Part shown: piece after piece, positions 32,201 to 43,733 of the stretch | Layout: every line of letters starts with the position of its first letter | How positions within the stretch are numbered: the first letter of the stretch is position 1 | From: Triticum aestivum | Lineage: Eukaryota > Streptophyta > Magnoliopsida > Poales > Poaceae | NCBI RefSeq assembly: GCF_018294505.1 | Contig: NC_057812.1 | Coordinates: 57,143,012 to 57,207,011, forward strand | Reading direction: 5' to 3' | Length of the DNA stretch: 64,000 bases | Program-made: the position numbers and the translations under genes | The notes under the pieces: generated by a model | The model's input: the letters and a program-made list of their open reading frames with translations, nothing else | The model's database searches: none | What the model was told of the DNA's origin: nothing

Positions 32201-33559
32201 TTTGAAGACCGTGTTTATGTGCCTAATGATTCGGAGATCAGGAAGTTAATTTTACAAGAGGCCCATGATTCACCTTATTCGATTCACCCAGGAAATACCA
32301 AGATGTATTTGGATTTGAAGGATACTTTCTGGTGGACCGGAATGAAGAAGGATATTGTGGAGTATGTAGCAGTTTGTGATGTATGTCAGAGAGTAAAGGC
32401 AGAGCATCAGAAGCCAGCAAGATTGCTACAGCCATTGTTGATACCCGAATGGAAGTGGGATAAGTTAGGCATGGATTTTATTACAGGATTGCCCAGAACA
32501 CGTTCAGGCTATGACTCGATATGGGTTGTAGTCGATTGTTTGACAAAGGTAGCTCATTTCATTCCAGTGAAGACTACCTATACCAGTGCAAAGTTGGCAA
32601 AGATATACATGACTAGAATCGTTTGTCTGCATGGAGTTCCAAGGAGCATAGTATCAGATAGTGGAACCCAATTTACCTCAAAGTTCTGGAATTAGTTGCA
32701 TGAAACCTTGGGAACCAGACTGGAGTTTAGCACAACTTTCCACCTGTAGACAGATGGACAGACTGAGAGAGTCAATCAGATTTTGGAGGATATGCTAAGA
32801 GTTTGTGCGCTAGATTACAGATCTAGCTGGGACGAGAATTTTCCATATGCAGAGTTCTCTTACAACAACAACTATCAATCCAGTTTGAAGATGGCCCCTT
32901 TTGAAGCCTTGTACGAAAGAAGGTGCAGGACCCCGTTTTCTTGGGATGAAGTTGGAGACCGCCAGTTGTTTGGACCGGATCTGATAAGGGAGTCTGAACA
33001 GAAAGTGAAATTGATTCGTGATAGGCTCAAGGTAGCTCAATCCAAGCAGAAGAGTTATGCAGATTCTAAACGTAAGGAGATAGTTTACGAAGCCGGAGAC
33101 CGAGTTTATCTTCGAGTATCACCACTTCGAGGAGTTAAGCGCTTTGGAGTTAAGGGAAAGTTAGCACCACGTTTTGTAGGCCCATACAAAGTTTTGGAGC
33201 GTATGGGAGAAGTAGCCTATAAGTTGGAATTGCCCGAAGGATTGTCAGGAGTTGACGACGTGTTCCACGTATCCCAGTTGAAGAAGTACCACGCAGAGAT
33301 GGCTGATATACCACTGAGAGATACAGTACCACTGGAAGCAATTCAGTTGGACAGTGATTTGACCTATGAGGAGAAACCAGTTAAGATTCTAGAGTATGTC
33401 AGTCGAGTCACCCGCAGCAAGGTTATCAAGTTTTGCAAGGTTCAGTGGAGCCACCACACGGAGGATGAAGCCACCTGGGAACGAGAGGAAGATTTGCTGA
33501 AGGACCACCCTCACCTATTTTCTAGCCAACCCGAACCTCGAGGGCGAGATTCGTCTTAA
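29204..33559 (+). pseudogene. Gypsy gag-pol polyprotein with chromodomain, multiply broken
   Basis: Starts MPPRRDPGFTFPPELTQLIQ at 29204. Order: retrotrans_gag (29380-29800), CCHC knuckle CFKCQKT (30088-30108, followed by TGA), protease with LFDTGASHSYISRGFV (30288), RT (ALPWGSP-like to [13 protein letters not shown], 30870-31290), RNase H ([12 protein letters not shown], 31808), integrase with H2C2 and CDVCQRVK (32280-32410), and a chromodomain-like tail (VTRSKVIKFCKVQW ... ATWERE, 33400-33490). Inactivating lesions include TGA 31637, TAG 31667, TAG 32693, TAG 32747, a one-base insertion near 29722, and an RT deletion at about 31232 that removes the second catalytic Asp and the following residues. 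This copy cannot encode an active polyprotein. Confidence 0.93.
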
Positions 33560-33571
33560 GGGGGGTAGGTT
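33558..33571 (+). other. Polypurine tract of the chromodomain Gypsy
   Basis: AAGGGGGGTAGGT directly abuts the 3' LTR start at 33572 and overlaps the gag-pol stop codon. Confidence 0.8.
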
Positions 33572-34277
33572 TGTAACATCCCAAATTTTCAATTTGGAAT
33601 GTTATACACTAGATCATCTTTGCATATCATATTATATTGCATTTTGGTTGATCCTAGAAATTTCACGCAACTCAAGGACCCTCGGAGAGAGTTGGGGATT
33701 TTGTTATTTTCATATTTGAGTTGTCTCAAATTTGGAAAATAGGATCATTTGATTTTATTTATTTTCTCTTCAATTATTTCTATTACAAAAATATGAGAGA
33801 GGGAATAAAATGACTTTCCCAAAATAAAGAAATATTGAGGATTTAATAAAAAATCAAATAAGATTTTATTTTGTTTTTATTTGTTATTTTATTTGAATTT
33901 AGGAAAAATGCGCGTTTTCAAAATTGCATTTAGGCCCCAAATAAATGTTCATCCTATGTGGCTTGATTTTAGAAGCTGGGGAAAATTTATTTCGGGATTT
34001 TTGTAGTCAGTTTAGTATTTCTTTTGTTTTTTTTTCGAGCGTAATTATTTTTCTAAAAAAAAGAAAAAAAGCCCGAACCGACCTTGGGCCGTAACCGGCC
34101 AGGACTCCTCCTCGCCAGGCCTTTTTATAGCGCCCCGAGGCCCCGGCCAAAGCCCAAGCCGCCCCACCCGAAAAACCCTAACCCTAGCCGGCCCCCGCCG
34201 TCGCCCCGCCGCCGCCGCCAGAGCACCGCCGCCCCGCCGGACCGCCGCCGCCGTTCGCCAGAGTTGCCGGAGATAGT
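33572..34277 (+). repeat. 3' LTR of the chromodomain Gypsy, truncated to 706 bp
   Basis: Matches the first ~710 bp of the 5' LTR up to GTTGCCGGAG(G/A)TAGT and then diverges into unrelated sequence at 34278. About 1.8 kb of LTR is missing. Confidence 0.88.
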
Positions 34278-37067
34278 AGACAGATACTATTCGTTGTTGG
34301 CTCGATATGAGACCCATGGGCAATTCAAAACTCAAGATTGAACGATAAAGTAGTAGGTAATAATAACCGATGTATAACGTAAGCAAACACGAAAGAATGC
34401 GACCTCTCTTCCGGAACTGTGTAGTCCTCAGTTTCATCTCCTCAGTCGACGATGGTAATGCAGTTGGCGTGGCTGCCGGCAACGGGGAAGATGATCTGAG
34501 GCGGTGAAAGGAAGTCTGCAGGGGGGATCTCTGCTGCAGTGAATGCTTCTGTCGATGGTGCACCTCAGGTGGGGTAGATGACGGCACGGCAGGAGCAGGA
34601 CATAACACACAGAGTTTTCTTTGACGGCTATCTGAAAATGAAGTAAATCTATAAGGGCTCCTTAGAATTGGAGGATTCTATAAACGCAGGGACAGGAAAA
34701 ACACATGAATAGGATAGGAATGCACGTGCAAAACAGAGTATTTGGAAACATAGGATTTCAGTCAACCTGGGTGTTTGGCTCACATGAATTGGAAGAACAG
34801 AGGAATGGAGAAACAAAGTGATGCGATGAGTGTACAACCTCTTTGGCATAGCCTTGTGGACCTCAGCATCATTGGGTTGGACATGGAGGATGGTGATGAT
34901 GCTGGTGTGACTGTTGGAGGCGGGGAAGAAGATCTGAGGCCTCTGGAAACGGCGCCGAGGGTACTGCTCCGCTGTGATGGACAGTTCCGTCATTGGAGCA
35001 GCTCCGCTAAGGTGTACGGCGACGAGGCTAAAGCATGACAAGACCGACAACGTTAATCTGAAGTGGGACCCTAATATCATCTGATGTAATATACATCACC
35101 AAAAAGTGATAGATGTAAAACGCATCAGCCGCGCCACAGCCGCTCCGACAGATCGTGTAAGTACTGTTCACTCTGAACTTAACTGAAGAAAATGAACTTC
35201 ACAGTCGAAACTGATTGAACTAGTAACAGAGCATTGCATTAGATGTTTAGGGCGTTCGAGCACTAGTAGCAGAGAAGCAGTGATCTAAGTCAGCAGACGC
35301 TCGAGCAGGGAATGCACTAGCAGAGAGCAAGTCGTGCAGTAGCACCGCGAGCGAGTGCTAAAGCAGCAACTCCTGTAGCTGCCAGAGGTCGTGAAGTAGT
35401 AGCAGCAACGCAAGCGAGAGCAAGAGCAGAGCAGTAGCACGAACGAAAGCAGGAGCAGTGCAGCAGCGCGACTGACAGCAAGAACAGAGCCGCAACGCGA
35501 GGGAGAGCCGAAGTAGGAGCAGCTAGTGCCGTTGTGGAAGTCGCCGCCGGGGAAGCACCGACATGGGGAAGAGACGCCATGGATGATGTGGCCGGCGACG
35601 ACGCCATCGAGGAGACACGCCATGTGTGCTCGGTATCGAGCACCGGCAGCCCCGTGAGATCGAATAAAATATAAAATGCAGCGGTGAGTGCAGAACCTCC
35701 TTGGTGGCGCCGAGTTGGCCTCGTCTTCATCGGAGGAATTGGTGAGGGTGCTGCGGTTTCGGTGGGGCAGGTCAAGACGGCGCTGTGGGGATTGAGGTGG
35801 CGCGATAGACGAGGCGAACATCGGGGAAGCTCCTTGGAGGTGGAGGACAGGGCGGCTGATCCGGCAGGACGACGAGATCGACAACGGATCCTCATCCGGT
35901 GCGGTGGATGAGGGAGGACGAGCTGTTGTGGTGGACGACGTAGTCGGGGAAGAGTCTCCGACTGGGCGGCGGTCGGGAGGCCGATGGAGGAGCGTGGGGT
36001 TTCGCGGGTTTTGGTGGCCTAGGTGTACGAATGGGGGGGGCGAAGAGGGAGGGGGAGCCAAGCTTAGGGACGCGCTTGTCCGAAATGTAGGGTAAGTTAC
36101 CAGCGTACCCCCACCGGTTTTGACACCGCGACATGGAGCTTCATTTCCGGCTGAGGGGTAGAAGGGGGATTTCGCGTGTCTGGGCTGCGGGAGCGATTTC
36201 GGATGAGGAGGGAGTTCTCGCGCGCGTCCAAATTTCGGGATAACAAGGCACGGCACGGGTTGAAGAAGCGGGAGTTTCAAAGCAGGTGAGACAAAAGATA
36301 CTCGAGCTTGAAAATTTCAGGATAACAAGCTGCGGATTCCTTGTTCGGCAGAACAAACTTAACGTGTAAAAAAACAATTCATACAAGACACAAGAGAGTC
36401 ATGTCCCCTTTTACTATATTGCTATAGATGCCATTGAAAAAACTACAAGAAAAATGTAAAAAAAATCGGGAGAACAAGATTACCCTGCACACTACCAAAT
36501 CGATTCGCACTTCCCTCAACAACAACAAAAAACAAATCAATTCCCACCAAATAAAGAGTAATGTCCCTTTTTATATGATTACAGATGCCATGATCTCGAA
36601 TTTTAATTTTTGAATCCACGTTATGTTGAATTCGAATATATCGTTAGGTGACCTTGCGGTTTATAATTGATGTAGTCGTACATTTTGATCTTCCATCATA
36701 TATGAACATTTTACTCCACCATGTGAACACATATATTATCGTCTACCATATGGACTAAATTTGAATCAATTTTCCTTATTTGAATACGATTGTTGTCAAG
36801 TTATACAATAATTTAAATATTATCTTGATAAGAAAAAACATACATATAGCAGTAATCATATTTCACTATGAACTACATGTACCATACGCTCTCCAATTCA
36901 AATATTTGTATCCATTTTATGTTGAATTCAAATCGTAGTACATTATTGGTCTAGGTAGCGAGATGTTTGGGATAATCTAAACCCTGTTTTCATACGTATA
37001 ATTTTTGGCTGAATTGGGACAAGTTTTGGTATATGCCTCTTGCAAAACCGGAGATTCTCTCAACAAG
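34278..37067. other. Unassigned segment; low-copy-like, with CG-rich minus-strand open frames
   Basis: 34278-35280 holds two short related segments (GGGGAAGATGATCTGAGG near 34480 and GGGGAAGAAGATCTGAGG near 34923). 35285-36280 is open on minus in two frames (331 and 192 residues), rich in Ser/Pro/Ala/Cys without a domain. The start near 36130 (MSRCQNRWGYAGNLPYISDK) reads like a gene leader and I leave it as possible 5' gene or transposon leader. 36280-37067 is AT-rich with nothing recognised. None of it resembles the truncated LTR partner. Confidence 0.35.
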
Positions 37068-37300
37068 CACTACTAGGAAAATGCTTACCAGTAGCGCCAG
37101 TTTTTGTGCTACCAGTAGCGCTGGCACCAGCGCTACTGCTACGATGCTACTGCTATTTTGTAGCAGTAGCGTGTTTTTAGGCCAGCACTACTGGTAAGTT
37201 CAACTAGTATTAGCGCGTTTTTAGGCCAGCGCTACTGGTAAGTTCAACTACTAGTAGCGCGTTTTTAGGCCTGCGCTACTGCTAACTTTTATGGTTTTTT
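37068..37300. repeat. CACTA-2 terminal and subterminal repeats
   Basis: Repeated CTACTGGTAAGTTCAACTA and TAGCGCGTTTTTAGGCC units, both direct and inverted, follow the TIR. Confidence 0.85.
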
Positions 37301-37555
37301 TAGCATTTTGGCGCTGTACATGTTTAAACAGATATATCTTTTATACAATAACAACTCATCATGAACTAGTATATTTAAATAGCATATTCATTACCACTTG
37401 TCATCACCATCAAACAATGTTCGTCAATGAGACATCATATAACAAGTTGGTCACTAGTCATAATCACAACTCCTCCTCCTCCTCATCAACTCTAACACAT
37501 TGTAGCACATAATACCACATTCTAGCTACGACCTACTCCTCTCATAGGACCTACT

Positions 37556-38710
37556 CTACCCTCTCTTAGGTAAAATATCATAAAACAAGATAGGCATTAA
37601 CGCCGCATTAAGGAAAATTGACTCTCCATAATAAAGAACGAAGATCATCTTGTCTCCATGTCTTGGCCTACGCACAATGTTTCTTCCAAGTAGCTCTCTA
37701 TGATGGTTCAAACATTTTTTGAAATTATCAATTATCAGGGCTTCCTCGCTTTTAGAAATCCGGTATGGACAGGAGTGATGTGGATACTGTGGCTGACCTA
37801 GCTGTGGTGGCCGTAAGCTCATAACATTAACGCGGCCTCTCGTCAACATCAGATGAGGCACACAATCCATCGGGATTTTGTGTTCAAAAACATAGTAATA
37901 ACTTTGTAGTTAGCAATATAGTTTAGTTTTAGAAGAATTTATGCAAAAGATGCACGGATGTCATAATAGTAGAAAATCTTACCATGATATCTCCATTGAT
38001 GTTACCGTAGTTCAACATGTGCACTAGTGGCACGTATTGACCATAATGTGGAGGAGTTCGATAATAGCTATTGTAATTCTCAATATCAGTAAAAAAATGC
38101 GATAAGACCATCTTGCTCCTTATAAGTTAATTGTGCTTCATCATTGTAGTAGTAGGTTCTGTCTAGCATATTTCGTACATTTTTTGAAGAATGAAAATAA
38201 GTTGTCAATGGAAATAAACTGTCAAATATTTTGAAATAAACAATATAGATTACTTAGTAAATATGTTTAAGAAACTCACATAGCGGTAGAACTGGAAGCG
38301 TGTCAACAAGGACCCAAGTGGTCATATCATTTTCGTTGATGTCAGGATCACCAAGATCGAAGGTGAGAAGCATACCCTCATGAAAATCATATGCCTTGCA
38401 AAGGGCTTCCAATTTAGGCAACCAAAATTGGATGAGTTCACAGAATTGTATAGATTACAGCAAAATCATAACCATGATGGGTCCATAGTTGAATTATCTT
38501 TGTCTCCATTGTTTCATGATCTTCAAAACACATCTTCTCCAAGACATAGCGTCTTGCATGGCATGGGATAAGCTAGTCGAATTGTAAAAGACGAAAATTA
38601 CACGTTGAAGAAGCAGAGAAGTCGTGCAAAAAATAACAAAAAACACTTGTCGTCGTTGCGTACCGTTTCAACATCGAAGGTCTCTTGGAGCTTGATGCTG
38701 AAGCGCCGAC
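37556..38710 (-). pseudogene. CACTA-2 gene, 3' exons
   Basis: Minus-strand blocks: 38710-38640 (RRFSIKLQETFDVETVRNDD), 38590-38275 (HETMETKIIQLWTHHGYDF, then after a stop/frame change LVDTLPVLPLC), about 38140-37984 (YRTPPHYGQYVPLVHMLNYG, ending in a donor ATG|GTAAGA), and 37870-37556 (CVPHLMLTRGRVNVMSLRP, then KMIFVLYYGESIF, TAG stop). These resemble a hypothetical protein repeatedly found in wheat CACTA elements. It is not the TNP2 transposase and has no named catalytic domain that I recognise. Frameshifts and the Gypsy insertion make it non-functional. Confidence 0.6.
38706..38710. other. Target-site duplication of the Fatima-like element, left copy
   Basis: CCGAC, identical to 47841-47845 on the other side of the element. 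Confidence 0.9.
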
Positions 38711-39195
38711 TGAGGGAGTCCTGGATTAGGGGGTGTTCGGGTAGCCGGACTATACCTTCAGCCGGACTCCTGGACTATGAAGATACAAGATTGAAGACTT
38801 CGTCCCGTGTCCGGATGGGACTTTCCTTGGCATGGAAGGCAAGCTTGGCGATGCGGATATTCAAGATCTCCTACCATTGTAACCGACTCTATGTAACCCT
38901 AACCCTATCTGGTGTCTATATAAACCGGAGGGTTGTAGTCCGTAGGCAATCGACTCCATATACAACAATCATACCATATGCTAGCTTCTAGGGTTTAGCC
39001 TCCTTGATCTCGTGGTAGATCTACTCTTGTACTACCTATATCATCAATATTAATCAAGTAGGACGTAGGGTTTTACCTCCATCAAGAGGGCCCGAACCTG
39101 GGTAAAACATCGTGTTCCCTGCCTCCTGTTACCATCCAGCCTAGACGCACAATTCGGGACCCCCTACCCGAGATCCGCCGGTTTTGACACCGACA
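38711..39195 (+). repeat. 5' LTR of the Fatima-like element, 485 bp
   Basis: TGAGGGAGTCCTGGATTAGG to GTTTTGACACCGACA. It contains a TCTATATAAACCGGAGGG box (38914-38931), a plausible TATA promoter. The next bases, TTGGTGCTTTCATTGAGAG, are the putative primer-binding site. Confidence 0.93.
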
Positions 39196-39410
39196 TTGGT
39201 GCTTTCATTGAGAGTTCCTCTGTGTCGTCGCCTTTAGGCCTGATGGCTCCTTTGATCATCAACAATGATGCGGTCCAGGGTGAGACTTTGCTCCCCGGAT
39301 AGATCTTCGTCTTCAGCGGCTTCGCTCTGCGGGCCAATTCGCTCGGCCACCTGGAGCAGATCGAAAGCTACGCCCCTGGCCATCAAGCCAGGTTTGGAAT
39401 CTTAAACTAC

Positions 39411-42400
39411 ATGGCTGACATCCGCGGAGACTTGATCTGTGACGGGCTCGAGCCACGGCCAAGCGCGCCACACTATCTCGAGGGGCATGATCTAGCTCTG
39501 CCCCCGGACAGTGTCCTGGAGGCCGCACACGCATCGGTTCCGACCCCTAACTCGCAGCCTATTGCGCCAATCGAGAATGAGTGGTTGGACGTCACCTCGG
39601 GGGCTGCGATCCCGAAAGTGATCAAGCCGAACGCTAGCCCCGCACTCTGCACGACCCGTGACTCCGAGGATCCGGACTCCTCCCCGGACTCCGAACCCCC
39701 CACGCCCCTGCCAATCGAATCCGATTGGGCGCCGATAGTGGAGTTCACCGCTGCAGACATCTTTCAGCATTCGCCTTTTGGCGACATCCTGAATTCTCTT
39801 AAGTCTCTCTCTTTATCAGAAGAGCCCTGGCCGGAGTATGGTCAGCGAGGGTGGGATACAGACGATGAGGAAATTCAAATCCCACCCACCACCCACTTTG
39901 TAGCCACTGTCGATGATCTAACCGACATGCTTGACTTCAGCTCCGAAGACATCGACGGCATGGACGACGATGTAGGAGACGAACAGGAACCAACACCTGT
40001 AGGGCGCTGGAAGGCCACCTCGTCATATGACATATATATGGTGGATACTCCAAAATATGGAGATGGCGATGGAACAGTGGGGGATGACGCCCCCAAGAAA
40101 CAGCCAAAGCGCCGACGTCAGCGGCGCCGCTCTAAATCCCGCCAAAGCAAAAACGGTGATTCCGGCACGAGAGATAATACTACCCCGGATAGCGCCGAAG
40201 AACACCCACCTCAGCAAGATTCGACACAGGAAGATGGAGAAGCCAGCCCTCATGAGAGAGCGACAGACCGAGAGGTCGAGGATGATAACTATACGCCTCC
40301 CTCCGAAGACGAGGCAAGCCTCGATGACGATGAATTCGTCATACCATCAGACCCTGCCGAACAAGAGCGTTTTAAACGCAGGCTTTTATCCACGGCAAGC
40401 AGCCTCAAGAAAAAGCAGCAACAACTTAGAGCTGCCCAAGATTTGCTAGCTGACAGATGGACTGAAGTCCTTACGGCCGAAGAGTATGAACTCGAACGCC
40501 CCTCCAAGAGTTACCCGAAGCGCAGGCCGCTACCCCGATCAGAGGAGGAAGCACCTACATCACCAGCGCATGACATGGCAGACCGGCCACCTCGCGGCCG
40601 CAACAGAGAGGCCTCTCGGCCCTCCACCCAAGCCATGCCCCGACGCTGCTCAACTAAGGCATGGGAAAATGCGCCCGACCTGCAAGGCATACTGGAGGAT
40701 AAGGCAAGACAAACAAGATCGATCTATGGATCGCGCAGGCGCCCTACGTCATGTGACAATGATCTTCACTCCGGATACAACAAATCCGGCCGGGCCGAAC
40801 ACAACAGACATAGCTCTTCCGAGTTGCGTCGTGATATAGCCCAATATAGAGGCGTCGCACACCCGCTATGCTTCACGAATGAAGTATGGATCATAAAATC
40901 CAGAGGGTTTCAAACCCGTAAACATCGAATCATACGATGGCACAACAGATCCGGCGGTATGGATCGAGGATTATCTCCTTGACATCCACATGGCACGCGG
41001 CGATGATCTACACGCCATCAAATACCTCCCGCTCAAACTTAAAGGACCGGCCCGGCATTGGCTTAATAGCTTGCCACCAGACTCAATCGGTTCTTGGGAG
41101 GACCTGGAAGCTGCATTCCTCGACAACTTCCAAGGCACTTACGTGCGACCACCGGATGCCGACGACTTAAGCCACATAATTCAGCATCCAGAGGAATCGA
41201 CCAGACAATTCTGGACACAGTTCCTAACAAAGAAAAACCAGATAGTCGACTGTCCGGACGCAGAGGCCCTAGCAGCCTTCAAGCATAACATCCGCGACGA
41301 GTGGCTTGTCTGACACCTGGGATAGGAAAAGCCGAAATCCATGGCAGCCCTCACGACACTCATGACCCGCTTTCGCGCGGGAGAAGACAGCTGTCTAGCT
41401 CACAGTAACAACTTATCAAAGAACCCTGGTAATTCGTATACCAAGGACAAAAGTGGCAGGACACGTCGGAATAAGCAAAAACGCCGCATTAACAGCGATA
41501 GCAATGAAGACACGGCAGTCAGTGCCGGATTCAAAGGCTATAAATCCGGTCATCGGAAAAAGCCATTCAAAAAGAATACTCAGGGCCCGTCCAGTTTGGA
41601 CCGAATACTCGATCGCTTGTGCTAGATACATGGCACCCCCGGAAGGCCAGCCAATCACACTAACATGGATTGTTGGGTGTTCAAGCAGGCAGGCAAGTTA
41701 AGGGCCGAAAACAGAGACAAGGGGCTGCATAGCGACGACGAGGAGCCCAAGCCACCGAACAACAATGGACAGAAGGGCTTTCCCCCACAAGTGCGGACGG
41801 TTAACATGATATACGCAACCCACATTCCCAAGCGGGAGCGGAAGCGTGCGCTACGGGACGTATACACGATGGAGCCAGTCGCCCCAAAGTTCAACCCATG
41901 GTCCTCCTGCCCGATCACTTTTGATCGAAGGGACCATCCCACTAGCATCCGTCATGGCGGCTTCGCCGCATTGGTTCTCGACCCAATCATCGACGGATTT
42001 CATCTCACAAGAGTCCTCATGGACGGCGACAATAGCCTGAACCTGCTTTATCAGGATACAGTGCGGAAAATGGGCATAGATCCCTCAAGGATTAAGCCCA
42101 CAAGAACAACCTTTAAAGGCGTTATACCAGGTGTAGAAGCCAACTGTACAGGCTCAGTAACACTTGACGTGGTCTTCAGATCCCCGGACAATTTCCGAAG
42201 CGAAGAGTTAATCTTCGATATAGTCCCGTTTTGCAGTGGCTATCACGCCCTGCTCGGACGAACCGCATTCACAAAGTTCAATGCGGTGCCGCACTACGCA
42301 TATCTCAAGCTCAAGATGCCAGGCCCTCGAGGAGTAATTACGGTCAACGGAAACACTGAACGCTCCCTCCGTACGGAGGAGCATACGGCGGCTCTCGCAG

Positions 42401-42522
42401 CGGAGGTACAAAGTAGCCTTCTCAGGCAATTCTCCAGTCCGGCCATTAAAAAGCCAGACACTGCTAAGCGCGCCCGGAGTAACCCACAACAGGACCGCCT
42501 GGCACACTCTGAGCAAGCGTAG
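39411..42522 (+). pseudogene. Gag-protease frame of the Fatima-like element, broken
   Basis: An acidic N-terminal region (39411-40880) includes an Arg/Lys stretch KKQPKRRRQRRRSKSRQSKN. The gag domain then reads WIEDYLLDIHMARGDDLHAI and PLKLKGPARHWLNSLP (40965-41080) in another frame, after a single-base loss near 40903. In that frame, stops at 41311 (TGA), 41323 (TAG) and 41623 (TAG) interrupt. The last block (41665-42522) is an aspartic-protease-like region with VLMDGDNSLNLLY and ALLGRTAFTKFNAVPHYAYL. An in-frame ATG further upstream (39242) is closed by a stop within 60 bases. The frame ends at 42522 with no RT. Confidence 0.85.
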
Positions 42523-43733
42523 CAATGCGGCCCCAACCCCAGCTTTCGCGACATAGCGAAACCAGTACCTCGCGTACATAACTACGCCCTTGAAATACCA
42601 TGGGCACAGGGGAAGGGGCACAATAATGGCACACCAAAAATACGGCTTAAAACGTACTAGGGGCTACCGGATTCTGTTTTTAATTTTTTCTTAGTTTCAG
42701 GACTTCATACTTCGGACGACCTGTTCGGCAATTCGACTGCCGCACAAACGATGCAAGATCCAGGGAGGCAGACAAGCCATGCCGCATTATGGAACTCCCA
42801 GGTGGTCTCTGTTACGAGCGGTATACCTATTTTAAATACAATTCCGCGGCCTGCCCCTGGTCAGGACATACTAAATAGTCCAATATCTTTTGCTTACCGC
42901 ATTATTTGTATGTTCGGCTTTGATAAATAGCCTCTCTATAAACAATGCTTAGCTTCTTGACTATTTTTTGCATTATCTTCTTTTCACATTTATGTTTATT
43001 AAATGACATGATTGCACCCGTACATCATGGTACGGCAAACACGCCAGGGGCTTCAGTACCCCTCATAATGGCATGAGAAGTCCGTACACTTTCACAAGTG
43101 CGGCACCCCGAACTTATAGCACTATATGCATCGGCCCCGAATCATGATTTGGGTCAATAGTTGGGTTTGCCTGGCTCCTATGTTTTGGTGCCTTACGTTC
43201 CGCTCTATCGGCTAAGGTAGCACTAGGAGAACCACTGCGATTGTGCCCCGGTTCAGCTGGGTTAAGCACCTCAGTGGAGAAAGCTAAAACTGACTGTCAT
43301 GATGAGGCGAGAGACCGGTCGCTGTTCGAGAGGTTTTTCGAGTCCCTAAAGACTTATGCCGCTTCGAGCGAGGAGCTGGCTTTGTCCGGCCAAGGCGTGG
43401 ATAGCGCCCCGAACTCGGTCTTCCGAACTAGGGGCTTCGCCGAAATTTAAAATTACAGAGTTCTATGGCTAAGTGAGAGTGTTCAAGCATTATAGTTCGA
43501 TTGCCTGGTTCGTTGTGCTGAGCGCCTCCCTCGAAGGACCCAACTATGGGAAAAAGAGCGCTCAGGTTTATCCTGAACACCCCAGCACTAGTGGCATGGG
43601 GGCAGAAGCCAACGACTGGCCATCTCTCAATTTTTTGATAAACGGCCGCACAGAAAGTAATATTTTAAATTCAATAAGCATTGCTTAGCGCATATGAACA
43701 AGTTTTCAGCGCACGGGATAAACACGAGCGAGT
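42523..43733. other. Non-coding segment of the Fatima-like element
   Basis: Where pol would be expected there are only short frames. No RT, RNase H or integrase motif is seen on either strand. Confidence 0.7.

Larger units (their letters stand above)
25613..34277 (+). mobile_element. Ty3/Gypsy chromovirus (Tekay/Del-like), 3' LTR truncated
   Basis: 5' LTR 25613-28147, primer-binding site, an extra ORF, decayed gag-pol with a C-terminal chromodomain, polypurine tract and a 706-bp 3' LTR remnant. The LTRs both start TGTAACATCCCAAATTTT. Over the shared 700 bp I count roughly 20 differences plus indels (about 3.5%). The left flank CTTCC (25608-25612) has no partner because the right LTR end is lost. 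Confidence 0.93.

Noticed and set aside
34045..34608. 187-codon minus-strand frame
   Set aside because: It bridges the truncated chromovirus LTR and unrelated flank, so it is a chance open frame in a CG-rich tract.
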